A stretch of DNA of 64,000 nt from Nodosilinea sp. PGN35 (GCF_029109325.1 NZ_JAQKQJ010000016.1:85802-149801); one strand, 5' to 3'. Shown: positions 29,698 through 39,087, counted from the stretch's first letter. The notes: generated by a model from the sequence alone, not told the origin. Numbers and translations are program-made.

Positions 29698-30669
29698 TCA
29701 CATATCCAGAATTATCTCCCTCAGCTCTCGGAGTTCCCGCTCAACCGATTCAAGGCGTTCTAACAGTTGCCGCTGGGTTTCGCTCAGAGCGGGTTCTGGC
29801 ACATCGGCGGCGGGAACATCCAGGGTGATGGCAATGGGGCAGTGGTCAGACAGCACATCCTGCTGAGCTATGGGTTCCAAAAACAGCAGCTGCTCGAAGG
29901 AATCGGGAACCAGCCAACGGCTAGAGCTGGCATCCATCACAATGTGGTCAATATAGTTGGGAAACTCACCCTCCCAGCACTGGGACAGAAGCCCCGCAGT
30001 GCCGTTGACCAAATCGGCATTGGGTGGATCGGCGTCATCGATCTCAAACCAGAACTGATCCCCCAGCAGGTTTAGTCGGCGGTTGAAGTCGCCCAGCACC
30101 AAAAAAGGCACCTCGGCTGCCGCCCGGGCATCAATCCAGTTCTCCAGCACCGTCAGCTGCTGGTTCAGGGCCATACAGGCATTTGAAGGCGCATCGATAG
30201 GGTTTTGAAAGCAAAAGGCTTTCAGATGGATAGACAGCAGCCGCAGTTCGCGACCGTTGCGGGTGATGGTAATGTCAGCGCCATAGCGCAGGTCGTCCCC
30301 ACCGCCTACGTCCAGCTCCGCCAGGTCAGGATTTTGAATAACATCAATGCCCCGACGAACCGCGAAGCCAGTCAGCATTGGCTCAGTCTGGTTGGAGAAG
30401 AAAAAGGCGTACTCTTCGGGATCAAAAATGCGGGCGGCGGCAGCGGCTCCCTCCACCTCCTGCAGGGCAATCACATCGGCGTCCAGTTGTTCAGCATAGG
30501 CAGCCAGGCGCTGATAGTCAGTTTCAGTTCTGGGGTTGGGGCCAGAGTTAGAACTGGCTCTCAAATGTTCGATGTTCCAGGTGGCAATTTTTAATGGGGC
30601 TGCACTTGCCCCCATTGCGCTCAGAGGAATCAGCAGAAAACCCAACAGAAATGAGCGTTTTAGCATCAT
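29698..30669 (-). CDS. Exported endonuclease/exonuclease/phosphatase family protein
   Basis: A 323-aa protein with a Sec signal peptide (MLKRSFLLGFLLIPLSAMGASA) followed by an EEP fold: KIATWNIEHL, ALQEVEG (metal-binding Glu), LLSIHLKAFC, LGDFNRRL (catalytic Asp/Asn) and the terminal LSDHCPIAI (catalytic Asp-His). The C-terminal 40 aa are a coiled coil (QRQLLERLESVERELREL). The family includes DNases and sphingomyelinase-like phosphodiesterases; substrate cannot be told. The ATG near 30669 is chosen because the longer frame has no reason to precede the signal peptide. Confidence 0.85.
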   Translation of the reverse strand: MMLKRSFLLGFLLIPLSAMGASAAPLKIATWNIEHLRASSNSGPNPRTETDYQRLAAYAEQLDADVIALQEVEGAAAAARIFDPEEYAFFFSNQTEPMLTGFAVRRGIDVIQNPDLAELDVGGGDDLRYGADITITRNGRELRLLSIHLKAFCFQNPIDAPSNACMALNQQLTVLENWIDARAAAEVPFLVLGDFNRRLNLLGDQFWFEIDDADPPNADLVNGTAGLLSQCWEGEFPNYIDHIVMDASSSRWLVPDSFEQLLFLEPIAQQDVLSDHCPIAITLDVPAADVPEPALSETQRQLLERLESVERELRELREIILDM

Positions 30670-30744
30670 GGATTTCGTTTGGAGGTATGGTGCAGCTAAG
30701 CTCCTGCAAACTCTCAAGCAGCACCTGCACCGCAACACTCTTGA

Positions 30745-31074
30745 TCATAGTGCTGGTAGGAAACATAAGGGCACAGGCCCGCCTAGGGCGGTGAGTCGGT
30801 ACCACTCATGTAGCTGCCGCAGCCCTGCGGGCATGGCTCCCAAGTCGGCAGGGCTGCCCTGGAGCCCCAGCTGTCTGTTGCCCAAAACGCTATGCTGGTT
30901 AAAGGCAAGGGACATGGGATGCGATCGCTCAACTTTAGCGCCCCAGGTATCTCCCCCATCCAATCGGTTCCCCAAAACCCAAATATTTTTGGTTACCACA
31001 AAATTGTTGCGAATGTCATCGAGCGGTGGCAGACATCCAACTGTCCACAGTAGAATATACTTGCGCTCAAACAT
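30745..31074 (-). CDS. Doubtful ORF facing yfr1
   Basis: A 109-aa frame (MFERKYILLWTVGCLPPLDD) with reasonable codon use but no recognised family and no good ribosome-binding site. Its ATG lies inside the 5' hairpin of yfr1, and the yfr1 promoter would fall within it. Either it starts downstream of yfr1 or it is not a gene. Confidence 0.3.
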   Translation of the reverse strand: MFERKYILLWTVGCLPPLDDIRNNFVVTKNIWVLGNRLDGGDTWGAKVERSHPMSLAFNQHSVLGNRQLGLQGSPADLGAMPAGLRQLHEWYRLTALGGPVPLCFLPAL

Positions 31075-31141
31075 TCAATGTTTGAGTTCACTCCTCACAC
31101 CACACCCCGCCCAGGCCCTTGGTCTGGGCGGTTCCTTATTT
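31063..31141 (+). ncRNA. yfr1: Small regulatory RNA Yfr1
   Basis: The order is a 5' hairpin (CTCAAACATT 31066-31075 with AATGTTTGAG 31077-31086), the unpaired ultraconserved Yfr1 core ACTCCTCACAC at 31090-31100, and a 3' terminator hairpin (CCGCCCAG 31107-31114 with CTGGGCGG 31124-31131) followed by TTCCTTATTT. A -10-like TAGAAT at 31051-31056 places the transcript start near 31063. Yfr1 lies upstream of trxA in many cyanobacteria, as here. In Prochlorococcus it represses porin mRNAs by pairing through this core, and a matching site exists at 45440-45449. Confidence 0.9.
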
Positions 31142-31160
31142 GGGGCATTTTTGCCCCAAA
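31139..31160. other. Perfect 9-bp hairpin in the trxA leader
   Basis: TTTGGGGCA and TGCCCCAAA separated by TTTT, between the yfr1 terminator and trxA. It may lie in the trxA leader or add to termination of yfr1. Confidence 0.55.
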
Positions 31161-31291
31161 AACGCCGGAATAGGGCGGGTTTGAAGAAGTTAGCGCCAGC
31201 TAAACCGACAGATATTGACCCTTCGCCCAAGAAGCCAGGGGTTGGCTATGATAAGATTGCGTGTGGTTAACAACGGCAAGGAACACAAGGC

Positions 31292-31612
31292 ATGGCAGCC
31301 GCTCAGGTAACAGATTCTACGTTTAAGCAAGAAGTTCTCGAAAGCACCGTCCCCGTACTGGTTGACTTCTGGGCTCCCTGGTGTGGCCCCTGCCGTATGG
31401 TGGCCCCGGTGGTCGAAGAAATTGCTGAGCAGTACGACGGCCAGATCAAAGTCGTCAAGGTCAACACCGACGAGAATCCTAGCGTAGCCAGCCAGTACGG
31501 TATTCGCAGCATTCCCACCCTGATGATCTTCAAAGAGGGGCAGCGGGTTGATATGGTTGTCGGTGCCGTGCCCAAAACTACCCTGGCCAATACCCTCGAG
31601 AAGTATCTCTAG
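31292..31612 (+). CDS. trxA: Thioredoxin (m-type)
   Basis: A 106-aa thioredoxin with active site WCGPCRM, VDFWAPW before it, and the cis-Pro in IRSIPTLMIF. In cyanobacteria the m-type is the essential reductant of light-regulated enzymes such as phosphoribulokinase, which is also encoded in this window. It lies directly downstream of yfr1 and has its own strong terminator. Confidence 0.97.
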   Translation: MAAAQVTDSTFKQEVLESTVPVLVDFWAPWCGPCRMVAPVVEEIAEQYDGQIKVVKVNTDENPSVASQYGIRSIPTLMIFKEGQRVDMVVGAVPKTTLANTLEKYL

Positions 31613-31746
31613 GCCTACCTCTGTTGCCCCAGGCCACTGCGCTCCGACAGAGTGGCTCAGCTGCACGACAGCCTCGACCCCTAATTCAACTTCAGCATTG
31701 GGGCGCTGCCTTGGGTTGGCCTGCTCGTACTACGCTCATTAAATAG

Positions 31747-31784
31747 CCCTCCAGCGGTGGATAGTCCTTCGCTGGAGGGTTTTT
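31747..31784 (+). terminator. trxA intrinsic terminator
   Basis: CCCTCCAGCG (31747-31756) pairs with CGCTGGAGGG (31770-31779), followed directly by TTTTT. Confidence 0.88.
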
Positions 31785-31817
31785 CACGGTAGGAGCCGGA
31801 ATTGTCGCTAGAATAGG

Positions 31818-32909
31818 ATGCTGCCTCTATGGACTCAACAGCGTATGGTTGCGCTTCCCCCAAATTTACCCTCTAGCATTCAGGCCGATCTGGCCACGGT
31901 GTTTGAGCAAATGCCTCACCTCGAGCATGGCAAGCTCATTCGCCAGGTGCTAGAGACCATTCTCCGCATGATGGGACGGGAGGCCGATCGCCTAGACTGG
32001 AAAATACTGAACCACGCTCTGCTGGATATGGAGCAGGGGTTTCAGGTGTTCTACCCCTACCGGCATACCCGCAAGATCACGATCTTTGGCTCAGCCCGTA
32101 CCGGGGCGGTGAGCCCTGACTACAGGCTGGCTGAGCAGTTTGCCAAACAGGTGACCGAGCTGGGCTTTATGGTCATGACCGGAGCCGGGGGCGGCATTAT
32201 GGAGGCGGGCAACGCCGGGGCGGGCTCCGAGCATTCCTTTGGTTTAAATATTCAGCTGCCCTTCGAGCAGGGGGCCAACCCGGTCATGGAAGGCGACCCC
32301 AAGCTGATTAACTTCAAATATTTCTTTACCCGCAAACTTTTCTTTTTGCGCGAAAGCGACGCCCTGGTGCTGTTCCCCGGCGGGTTTGGCACCCAAGATG
32401 AGGCCTTTGAGTCCCTGACGCTGATTCAAACCGGGAAGGCCGACCCGATGCCGATTGTGCTGGTTGACCATCCTGGCGGCAACTACTGGCAGGGGTGGGA
32501 TAGCTACATTCGCAATCACCTGCTCAGCCGGGGGCTGATTAGCCCCGATGACCCCAGTCTCTACACCATGACCGATAATGTGGATGACGCCTGCCACGCG
32601 ATCAGCAGCTTTTACCGGGTGTACCACTCCTGCCGCTATACCAGCGATCGCCTGATCATTCGCCTCAAGAGCGATCTGCCCGAGGGCGCGGTAGAGCTGC
32701 TCAATCAAGAATTTGGCGATATTTTAGCAAAGGGAAAAATTGAAAAGTCCGCCGCCCTCCCCGAAGAGCAGAAGGATGAAACCGCTGCCCTGCCCCGGCT
32801 GGTCATGCATTTTAACAACCGCGACTTCGGCAGGCTGCACCAGTTTATTTGGCGGCTCAATGACCTGGGCGATCACCGTCCTGAGGCTCAGCATCCCGAG
32901 CAGAAGTAG
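31818..32909 (+). CDS. LOG family (TIGR00730-type) Rossmann-fold protein
   Basis: A 363-aa protein with the lysine-decarboxylase-like/LOG signature: GSART near the start of the fold, GAGGGIMEAGNAGA, and PGGFGTQDEAFE with the catalytic Glu. Characterised members hydrolyse nucleoside monophosphates to base and ribose 5-phosphate (LOG, PpnN). The longer N- and C-terminal parts put it with larger bacterial forms. The first ATG (31818) has a poor ribosome-binding site; ATG 31845 is an alternative. Confidence 0.85.
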   Translation: MLPLWTQQRMVALPPNLPSSIQADLATVFEQMPHLEHGKLIRQVLETILRMMGREADRLDWKILNHALLDMEQGFQVFYPYRHTRKITIFGSARTGAVSPDYRLAEQFAKQVTELGFMVMTGAGGGIMEAGNAGAGSEHSFGLNIQLPFEQGANPVMEGDPKLINFKYFFTRKLFFLRESDALVLFPGGFGTQDEAFESLTLIQTGKADPMPIVLVDHPGGNYWQGWDSYIRNHLLSRGLISPDDPSLYTMTDNVDDACHAISSFYRVYHSCRYTSDRLIIRLKSDLPEGAVELLNQEFGDILAKGKIEKSAALPEEQKDETAALPRLVMHFNNRDFGRLHQFIWRLNDLGDHRPEAQHPEQK

Positions 32910-33004
32910 GTGCGTGGGTGCATAAGCGACTATAGAAATAGGAGACTCCTGATAGCCGCCCCTGAGCAGTTCACCGCTTCACTCATCTACCCATCTACTC
33001 CCCT

Positions 33005-33961
33005 ATGTCCCAGGTGCAAGCGTTTTTAGAGCAGCTCTACCAATCGTTGAAGGGGGTTTCTGGCGGAAAGGTGGCCTCCTATATTCCTGAGCTGGCGCGA
33101 GCTAACCCCGACTGGTTTGGCATCAGCATTGTCACCCTCGACGGCCAGACCTACGAGGTGGGCGACACGGCGCAGAAGTTTACGATCCAGTCGATATCGA
33201 AGGTGTTTGTCTACGCCATGGCTCTGGAGAGCTATGGTCGCGAAAAACTGCTCAAAAAAGTGGGGGTAGAGCCCACTGGCGACCCGTTTAACTCGTTGAT
33301 TCGGCTAGATGAAGATTCTAAGCGCCCCGATAACCCTATGGTGAATGCAGGGGCGATCGCCACCACCGGCCTGATCGCTGGCGCAGACCCCGCCGAGCGT
33401 CTCAACCGCCTGCTGGCCATGTTTGAGCGCTACGTGGGCAACGAAGTGTTTGTCGATGTGTCTACATTTATGTCGGAGCGTTCCACTGGCCACCGCAACC
33501 GGGCCATGGCGCACCTGATGCTCAACTTCGGCATGATTGACCAACCCATTGATGAAGCGCTCGATCTGTACTTTCAGCAGTGCGCGGTGCTGGTTACGAC
33601 CCACGACCTGGCGGTGATGGCGGCGACCCTGGCGAACCAAGGGGTTAACCCCATCACCGGGCAGCGAGCGGTGGGCGCTGAGCACATCCGCGACATTCTC
33701 AGCGTTATGTACACCTGTGGTATGTACAATTTCGCTGGAGAATGGGCGTTTCGGGTTGGCATTCCGGCTAAGAGTGGGGTTTCGGGCGGCATTCTCGCCG
33801 TTGTGCCCAATCAGGCTGGCATTGCTGTGTTCTCGCCTCCCCTTGACAGTCACGGCAACAGCGTTCGCGGGCTCAAGGCCTTCGAGGCGCTGTCCAAAGA
33901 ATACGGGTTTCACCTGTTTGATCTATCCCTTGGCCACTGCAATTTTGCCAATCGAGAGTGA
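33005..33961 (+). CDS. glsA: Glutaminase
   Basis: Glutaminase of the serine beta-lactamase-like fold, 318 aa, converting glutamine to glutamate and ammonia. The catalytic SxxK motif is in SISKVF; MVNAGAIA, the Tyr/Asn positions near YMCGMYNFAGEWAF and GVSGGIL are also typical. No transmembrane segments. A CATCTACCC-like short repeat precedes the start instead of a clear ribosome-binding site. Single gene, convergent with mfd. Confidence 0.95.
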   Translation: MSQVQAFLEQLYQSLKGVSGGKVASYIPELARANPDWFGISIVTLDGQTYEVGDTAQKFTIQSISKVFVYAMALESYGREKLLKKVGVEPTGDPFNSLIRLDEDSKRPDNPMVNAGAIATTGLIAGADPAERLNRLLAMFERYVGNEVFVDVSTFMSERSTGHRNRAMAHLMLNFGMIDQPIDEALDLYFQQCAVLVTTHDLAVMAATLANQGVNPITGQRAVGAEHIRDILSVMYTCGMYNFAGEWAFRVGIPAKSGVSGGILAVVPNQAGIAVFSPPLDSHGNSVRGLKAFEALSKEYGFHLFDLSLGHCNFANRE

Positions 33962-34047
33962 CGGCGTGGGGCAACGCTTGCTTCCCGGTCTTAGGTCAGC
34001 GCATCCCAGTTTCCACTGGTTTTTGGGCTGAATCCCACTCAAAGTTC

Positions 34048-34090
34048 ATCGCAGAACTCCTCTAGTTTAGCTAGCCAGCGGTTCTGCGAT
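34048..34090. terminator. Inverted repeat between glsA and mfd
   Basis: ATCGCAGAAC (34048-34057) pairs with GTTCTGCGAT (34081-34090) between convergent genes; no T-tract on the plus strand. Possible bidirectional terminator. Confidence 0.5.
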
Positions 34091-34129
34091 TCCGGGACGG
34101 ATACTCGTTCCGAGTCGGTTCCCGAACGC

Positions 34130-37100
34130 TTAGCGAATCGCCCCCTGCAAATGCCCCAGCCACTCGGTCAGGCTCTCCAGCTGCTTCTCGGGCTTCAGCA
34201 CGCCCAGGCCGCGTACCACCACCTTGCCGCCGCTGTAGACAAAGCGCGTTTTGAGGTGGCTGGGCAGCTTTTCGCTGAGCTTCTTCCAGGCCGGTTCTTC
34301 CATCGGGGTTTCCATCACCACGTGCTGTTTGCCCTCGGGTTTAATGCGCGAGAAGCCCGCCTGCTTGGCCACCAGCTTCAGCTCCAGCATGCGCACCAGC
34401 TGCTCCGTGGCGTGGGGGATGGGGCCGTAGCGATCGCTCAAATCCGCCGCAATTTGCATTAGCTCCACCTTGCTGTTGGCGGCGGCCAGGGCGCGGTAGG
34501 CCCCCATCTTCTGCTCCAGGTCGGGGATGTAGTTGTTGGGCACAAAGGCGGTGACGTTGAGATCCACCTGGGTGTCTTCGACCTTGGGAATATCCTGACC
34601 GCGAATTTCGGCAATCTCTTCTTCGAGCATGTCCATGTAGAGGTCGAAGCCGATCGCATCCATCTGGCCCGACTGCTCGGCCCCCAGCAAATTCCCGACG
34701 CCGCGAATCTCCATATCGCGCATGGCCAGCTGATAGCCGGAGCCGAGCTGGGTGAACTCCTGGATGGCGCGCAGGCGCTGGCGCGCTTTGTCGGTGAGGG
34801 CTTTTTTGGGGTAAAACAGCCAGGCGTGGGCCTGAATGCCCGCCCGCCCCACCCGGCCCCGCAGCTGGTAGAGCTGGGAGAGGCCGAAGCGGTGGGCGTC
34901 TTCGATCAAAATAGTGTTGACGCGGGGAATATCCAGACCGGATTCAATAATGGTGGTGCAGAGCAGTACCTCCGCCTCGCCATTGCTGAAGGTGAGCATG
35001 GTCGACTCCAGCTCGCCTTCGTCCATCTGGCCGTGGGCGATCGCAATCCGAGCGTTGGGCACCATCTCGCGAATCTTGGCGGACACCTCCTCGATGCCCT
35101 CAATCCGGGGCACCACGTAGAATACCTGACCGCCGCGATCCAGCTCCTGGCGAATGGCGGTGCGGATCGCCTCCGGGTCCATGGGCGACAGGTGGGTTTT
35201 AATCGGGCGGCGCGACGGCGGCGGCGTGGTGATCAGGCTCATTTCCCGCACTCCGGAGAGGGCCATGTACAGGGTGCGGGGGATGGGGGTGGCGCTGAGG
35301 GTGAGCACATCCACCTGGGTTTTGAGGGATTTGATCCGCTCCTTTTGGTTCACCCCAAAGCGCTGTTCTTCGTCCACCACCAGCAGGCCCAGGCTCTTGA
35401 AGGAGACGCCCTTGCCGAGCAGCTGGTGGGTGCCCACCACCACATCGAGTTCGCCCGTTTTGAGCCGTTGCAGAATCTCCTTTTTCTCGGTCTGGGTGCG
35501 GAAGCGGTTCAGCAGGCCCACCTGGATCGGGTAGGGGGCAAACCGCTCTTTGAGGGTGTGGTAGTGCTGCTGGGTGAGAATGGTGGTGGGGGCCAGCAGG
35601 GCCACCTGCTGCCCGGCGGTGACTGCTTTGAAGATGGCCCGCAGCGCCACCTCGGTTTTGCCAAAGCCCACGTCGCCGCAGACCAGGCGATCCATGGGGC
35701 GATCGCTCTCCATGTCGCGCTTGACATCCTGCACGGCCTTGAGCTGGTCGGGGGTGGGCTGGTAGGGGAAGGAGTCTTCCAGTTCCTGCTGCCAGGGCAT
35801 ATCGGCGGGGTAGGCGTAGCCCTCCATTTTGGCCCGCTGGGCGTAGAGCCTGAGCAGGTCCACCGCCACTTTTTGAATCGCCTTCTTGGCCCGGCCCTTG
35901 GTTTTCTCCCAGGCGGTGCTGGTCATTTTATTCAGCACCGGGGCCTGACCGCTGGCGGCCCGGTAGCGGGAGAGCGACCCCACCGAGTCGGCCGCCACCC
36001 GCAGCAGCCCGTCGGCGTACTGAATCACCAGGTAGTCGCGGGTTTCATTGTTGAGCACCAGGCTTTCGAGCTTGAGGAATTTGCCGATGCCGTGGCTGCG
36101 GTGGACGACAAAATCCCCCGGCTTCATCTTGTTGGGGTCCACCTGCTTGGAGGCGGCCCGCCGCCGCTTGCGCACGTAGCCCCCGGTGGCCAGGGTGTGC
36201 TGGCCAAAGAACTCGCGATCGGTTACCACCACAATTCGGAAGGTGGGCAGCACAAAGCCCTCCAGCTCCGCCAGTCCCGAATACTTGATGGCTACGGGCA
36301 CATGCTGGGTGTGCAGCTTGTCGATCGCATTGAAGTCTCTGGGGTTGGGAATAAACTGGGCTGGACAGTCGTGCTCTTGAAGTAGGGCCACGGAGCGGGA
36401 GGGCTGGGCCGAGGCCAGCCAGACGGCATATTTGCGATCGCACTCCTTCCGGATTGTTTCCGCCAGCTTGCCAAACTGGTGCGGAATCGCGGGGACGGGG
36501 CGGCTGGCCAGGTTCAGGCCATTGTTGGCCTCGGCAATTTCTGACAGGTCAACGCGAGGGAAGACTTCGGCGTCGGAGAGGGTATCGAGGAAGGGGCGGT
36601 GGATTTTGGGGAGGGAGGGGGTGCGGTTTGCGGTGTGCGGTTCACGGTTCACGGTTTCGGGTTCTGGGTTTCGGGTTTCGGGTTCCGGTTCTACACCGTT
36701 CACCGCCGGCCGTGTACCGTGTACCCCAGACCCGAAACCCGAAACCTCCTGCCAGTGGTCTTCCACATGCTCCAGCCAGCGATCGCTGTGGGCCTGGCAC
36801 TGATCGACCTCATCCACCGCCATCAGCGTGTTGTCGGGCAGGTAGTCCAGCAGCGAAGCAGGGTTGGAGAACGCCAGGCCCAGCCAGCGGCGGGTGCCCT
36901 CGGGCAGAATGCCCTCGGCCAGGCCCTCCTGGGCCGCTTCAGAGAGCAGATCACTTAACAGGCCCTGTTCTCTAAGTTTTTCGATGATCACCGGGCCGTA
37001 CTGGGTAGGGGTGAGCACCAGGTGGTCGATCGCATCCAGCGATCGCTGGGTGGCCGGGTCAAACTCCCGCATGCGCTCCAGCTCGTCGCCAAAGAGTTCC

Positions 37101-37702
37101 AGTCGTACCGGCAGTTCCGACGCGACGGGGTAGACATCGATGATGTCCCCCCGCTGGGCCCACTGGCCCTCGGTTTCGACCACCGTGACCCGCTCGTAGC
37201 CCAGCTTCGCCAGCCCCTGGCCCAGGGCTTTAAAGTTGATCTCCTGCTTTAGCTCCAGCCGCAGGCAGTAGGGCTCTAGCGCCGAAACCGGGGGCAGGTG
37301 GGGTTGCAGGGCACGCTCGGTGGCAACGACCGCCAGCTTGCGGCTAGTGGCGGCCTCCCGCTGGAGCGCCAGCAGATCCGCCAGCACCTGCAGCTGGCCC
37401 CAGGTCATCTCCGACTCCTGGTCGAAGGGATCGTAGGGCGACGCTTCCGAGGTGGGGTAGAAGTGCACCGTGTCCCAGCCCATGGCTTCCAGCTGGGTGG
37501 CCCAGCGTCCGGCCTCTTCGAGGGTGGCGGTGATCACCAGCAGGGGGCGATCCTGCGCCAGGGCCAGGGCGGAGGAGACCAGCCCTTTCGGTAGCCGGGC
37601 GACCCCGTTGAGCACCACTTTGCCCTGCTGGTCGAGCTTGCCCAGCAGTTCGCCTGTGAGGGGAGAGCGTTGCAGGGCGCGGGTGATCGAAGAGAAAGCC
37701 AT
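34130..37702 (-). CDS. mfd: Transcription-repair coupling factor
   Basis: A 1190-aa DNA translocase that removes stalled RNA polymerase and recruits UvrA. A UvrB-like N-terminal module is followed by the RNA-polymerase-interacting region (PGDFVVHRSHGIGKFL) and an SF2 motor with GDVGFGKTEVA, DEEQRFG, TLSATPIPRTL and QLRGRVGR; the C-terminal TRCF domain is present. The start at ATG 37702 (MAFSSITRAL) fits the family. Residues about 340-385 are a non-conserved insertion (EPEPETRNPEPETVNREP) coded by heptamer-like repeats, absent from usual Mfd. Confidence 0.96.
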   Translation of the reverse strand: MAFSSITRALQRSPLTGELLGKLDQQGKVVLNGVARLPKGLVSSALALAQDRPLLVITATLEEAGRWATQLEAMGWDTVHFYPTSEASPYDPFDQESEMTWGQLQVLADLLALQREAATSRKLAVVATERALQPHLPPVSALEPYCLRLELKQEINFKALGQGLAKLGYERVTVVETEGQWAQRGDIIDVYPVASELPVRLELFGDELERMREFDPATQRSLDAIDHLVLTPTQYGPVIIEKLREQGLLSDLLSEAAQEGLAEGILPEGTRRWLGLAFSNPASLLDYLPDNTLMAVDEVDQCQAHSDRWLEHVEDHWQEVSGFGSGVHGTRPAVNGVEPEPETRNPEPETVNREPHTANRTPSLPKIHRPFLDTLSDAEVFPRVDLSEIAEANNGLNLASRPVPAIPHQFGKLAETIRKECDRKYAVWLASAQPSRSVALLQEHDCPAQFIPNPRDFNAIDKLHTQHVPVAIKYSGLAELEGFVLPTFRIVVVTDREFFGQHTLATGGYVRKRRRAASKQVDPNKMKPGDFVVHRSHGIGKFLKLESLVLNNETRDYLVIQYADGLLRVAADSVGSLSRYRAASGQAPVLNKMTSTAWEKTKGRAKKAIQKVAVDLLRLYAQRAKMEGYAYPADMPWQQELEDSFPYQPTPDQLKAVQDVKRDMESDRPMDRLVCGDVGFGKTEVALRAIFKAVTAGQQVALLAPTTILTQQHYHTLKERFAPYPIQVGLLNRFRTQTEKKEILQRLKTGELDVVVGTHQLLGKGVSFKSLGLLVVDEEQRFGVNQKERIKSLKTQVDVLTLSATPIPRTLYMALSGVREMSLITTPPPSRRPIKTHLSPMDPEAIRTAIRQELDRGGQVFYVVPRIEGIEEVSAKIREMVPNARIAIAHGQMDEGELESTMLTFSNGEAEVLLCTTIIESGLDIPRVNTILIEDAHRFGLSQLYQLRGRVGRAGIQAHAWLFYPKKALTDKARQRLRAIQEFTQLGSGYQLAMRDMEIRGVGNLLGAEQSGQMDAIGFDLYMDMLEEEIAEIRGQDIPKVEDTQVDLNVTAFVPNNYIPDLEQKMGAYRALAAANSKVELMQIAADLSDRYGPIPHATEQLVRMLELKLVAKQAGFSRIKPEGKQHVVMETPMEEPAWKKLSEKLPSHLKTRFVYSGGKVVVRGLGVLKPEKQLESLTEWLGHLQGAIR
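36620..36755. repeat. Heptamer-type repeat inserted in mfd
   Basis: A tract of TTCGGGT/GGGTTTC-type units (plus strand) with an inverted partner CCCGAAACCCGAAACC near 36740 and shorter GGTTCACGGTTCACG units. It remains in frame and codes about 45 Pro/Glu/Asn/Arg-rich residues in Mfd. Confidence 0.75.
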
Positions 37703-38001
37703 AGAATGCGCTAAAGGGAACAGGGGAAATGAGAAGCACAAATACCCCTCAACTTTGCAGTGAAGGGCCACGGAGCGAGAGGCGGGTCAGGTGCCTCACG
37801 TTTACCTATTGTAATAATCTTCGCGCCAACCTGGCGGCTGTAGTTGCGAGGGCATCAAGACCTCAAAAGACTCTTTCCCCAAGGGGCGGACGTGTTTTCT
37901 CCCTTGCCAGAAGGGCTGCGATCGCCCCCTGGGGTAAGCCAAGTCAGACACCTTGACCTTCGCCAGACTGTGGGATCTACGACGACGGCTCTGCTGAAGG
38001 C

Positions 38002-38427
38002 TCAATCATCGGTGTAGATGCGCTCTACGTCAAAATCGTGAATGGTGTCCTCAAAGCGGTTGAGGGTGACCCGCATTTCGTCGTAGGCGCGGGCGGTGGA
38101 GACGCCGCGCGGCGTGGGGCACTGCACCCGCAGCAGGGTCTGAAACGATTCGTACTCGGCGTGGGTATACAGCGTCTTTTCACACACCGGGCTGATGAAG
38201 CCCTCAATGGCGAGTTGGTTGAGGGCGGCCACCCCCATGGGGCTTTGCAGCACAAAGCGCCAGATCAGCGCCTGGTCGTCTGCGCTGGCGGGTTGCCATA
38301 CCTCCGGTAGGGCCGACGCTTGGGCAATTTCGGCCTGGGTGACTCGCGGGGCCAGCGTCGCCCCAGCAACCAATACTCCGACCCCCACCGCTAGGCCAAC
38401 CCGCCGCAAAATCTGTGGTGTAACCAT
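38002..38427 (-). CDS. Exported protein of unknown function
   Basis: A 141-aa protein with a clear signal peptide (VGLAVGVGVLVAGATLAPRVTQA) and an acidic mature part with two Cys (FISPVCEKTLY, LRVQCPTPRG) that could form a disulfide. AAGGAG 7 nt before the ATG supports the start. No family recognised. Probably periplasmic. Confidence 0.75.
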   Translation of the reverse strand: MVTPQILRRVGLAVGVGVLVAGATLAPRVTQAEIAQASALPEVWQPASADDQALIWRFVLQSPMGVAALNQLAIEGFISPVCEKTLYTHAEYESFQTLLRVQCPTPRGVSTARAYDEMRVTLNRFEDTIHDFDVERIYTDD

Positions 38428-38571
38428 GACAATCTCCTTTGACTATGTGCAAACTGTTGCCCCATTGTAGGCAGGCCCAAGCCAGTGCCCTCTGGGGTTA
38501 CCAGATTTGAAACAGCAGGCCCCCGACGCAGCCTGGGCGACGGCGGGGGCAGAGATAGTCTTTAGCAATGG

Positions 38572-39087
38572 CTAGGCCTGCTCGGGCACAAACTCCAGGG
38601 AGACGCCGTTCATGCAGTAGCGCTGGCCGGTAGGGGCAGGGCCGTCGGGAAAGACGTGGCCCAGGTGACCGCCGCAGGTGGCGCAGTGGACTTCGATACG
38701 GGTCATAAAGAAGGAGCGATCGGTGGTAGTGGCAATCGCCCCCTCAATGGGCGCGTAGAAACTGGGCCAGCCGGTGCCGCTGTTGAACTTGGTGTCGGAG
38801 GTGAACAGCGGGGTGCCGCAGCCCGAGCACTTAAAGACACCGGGTTCGTAGACCTTGTCGAGGGGGCTAGAGCCGGCTCGCTCGGTGCCGTGCTGGCGCA
38901 GTACCCGAAACTGCTCCGGGGTGAGCTGCTCGCGCCATTCTTGCTCAGTTTTGTTGACGGTAAATTGCTCGTTGGAGGTGGCCATAGTATCCAGTTGGTG
39001 GGAGAAAACTTCAGCGGTAAAATTGCTTAAAAGCCAGGTGCCGCCGACAACGGCGGTGCCCGCTTCCAGTAGCCTGCGTCGCTTCAT
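38572..39087 (-). CDS. msrB: Peptide-methionine (R)-S-oxide reductase
   Basis: A 171-aa protein that reduces methionine-R-sulfoxide in proteins. The MsrB domain (about 40-168) has Zn-binding CSGCG and CATCGGHLGHVF and the catalytic Cys in RYCMNGVSL. The resolving position reads FNSGTGWPSF. The N-terminus MKRRRLLEAGTAVVGGTWLL resembles a Tat or Sec signal, so export to the periplasm or thylakoid lumen is possible. An internal start at MATSNEQF would give a cytosolic form. Confidence 0.93.
   Translation of the reverse strand: MKRRRLLEAGTAVVGGTWLLSNFTAEVFSHQLDTMATSNEQFTVNKTEQEWREQLTPEQFRVLRQHGTERAGSSPLDKVYEPGVFKCSGCGTPLFTSDTKFNSGTGWPSFYAPIEGAIATTTDRSFFMTRIEVHCATCGGHLGHVFPDGPAPTGQRYCMNGVSLEFVPEQA

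Noticed and set aside
30536..31270. 244-aa plus-strand frame across the nuclease gene end and yfr1
   Set aside because: Composition is that of antisense shadow; it runs through Yfr1 and its terminator.
34826..36385. 519-aa plus-strand frame inside mfd
   Set aside because: Antisense shadow of mfd.
37802..38005. 67-aa frame with TTG start overlapping the stop of the exported protein
   Set aside because: Arg-rich, no family, weak start; only the tandem position spoke for it.
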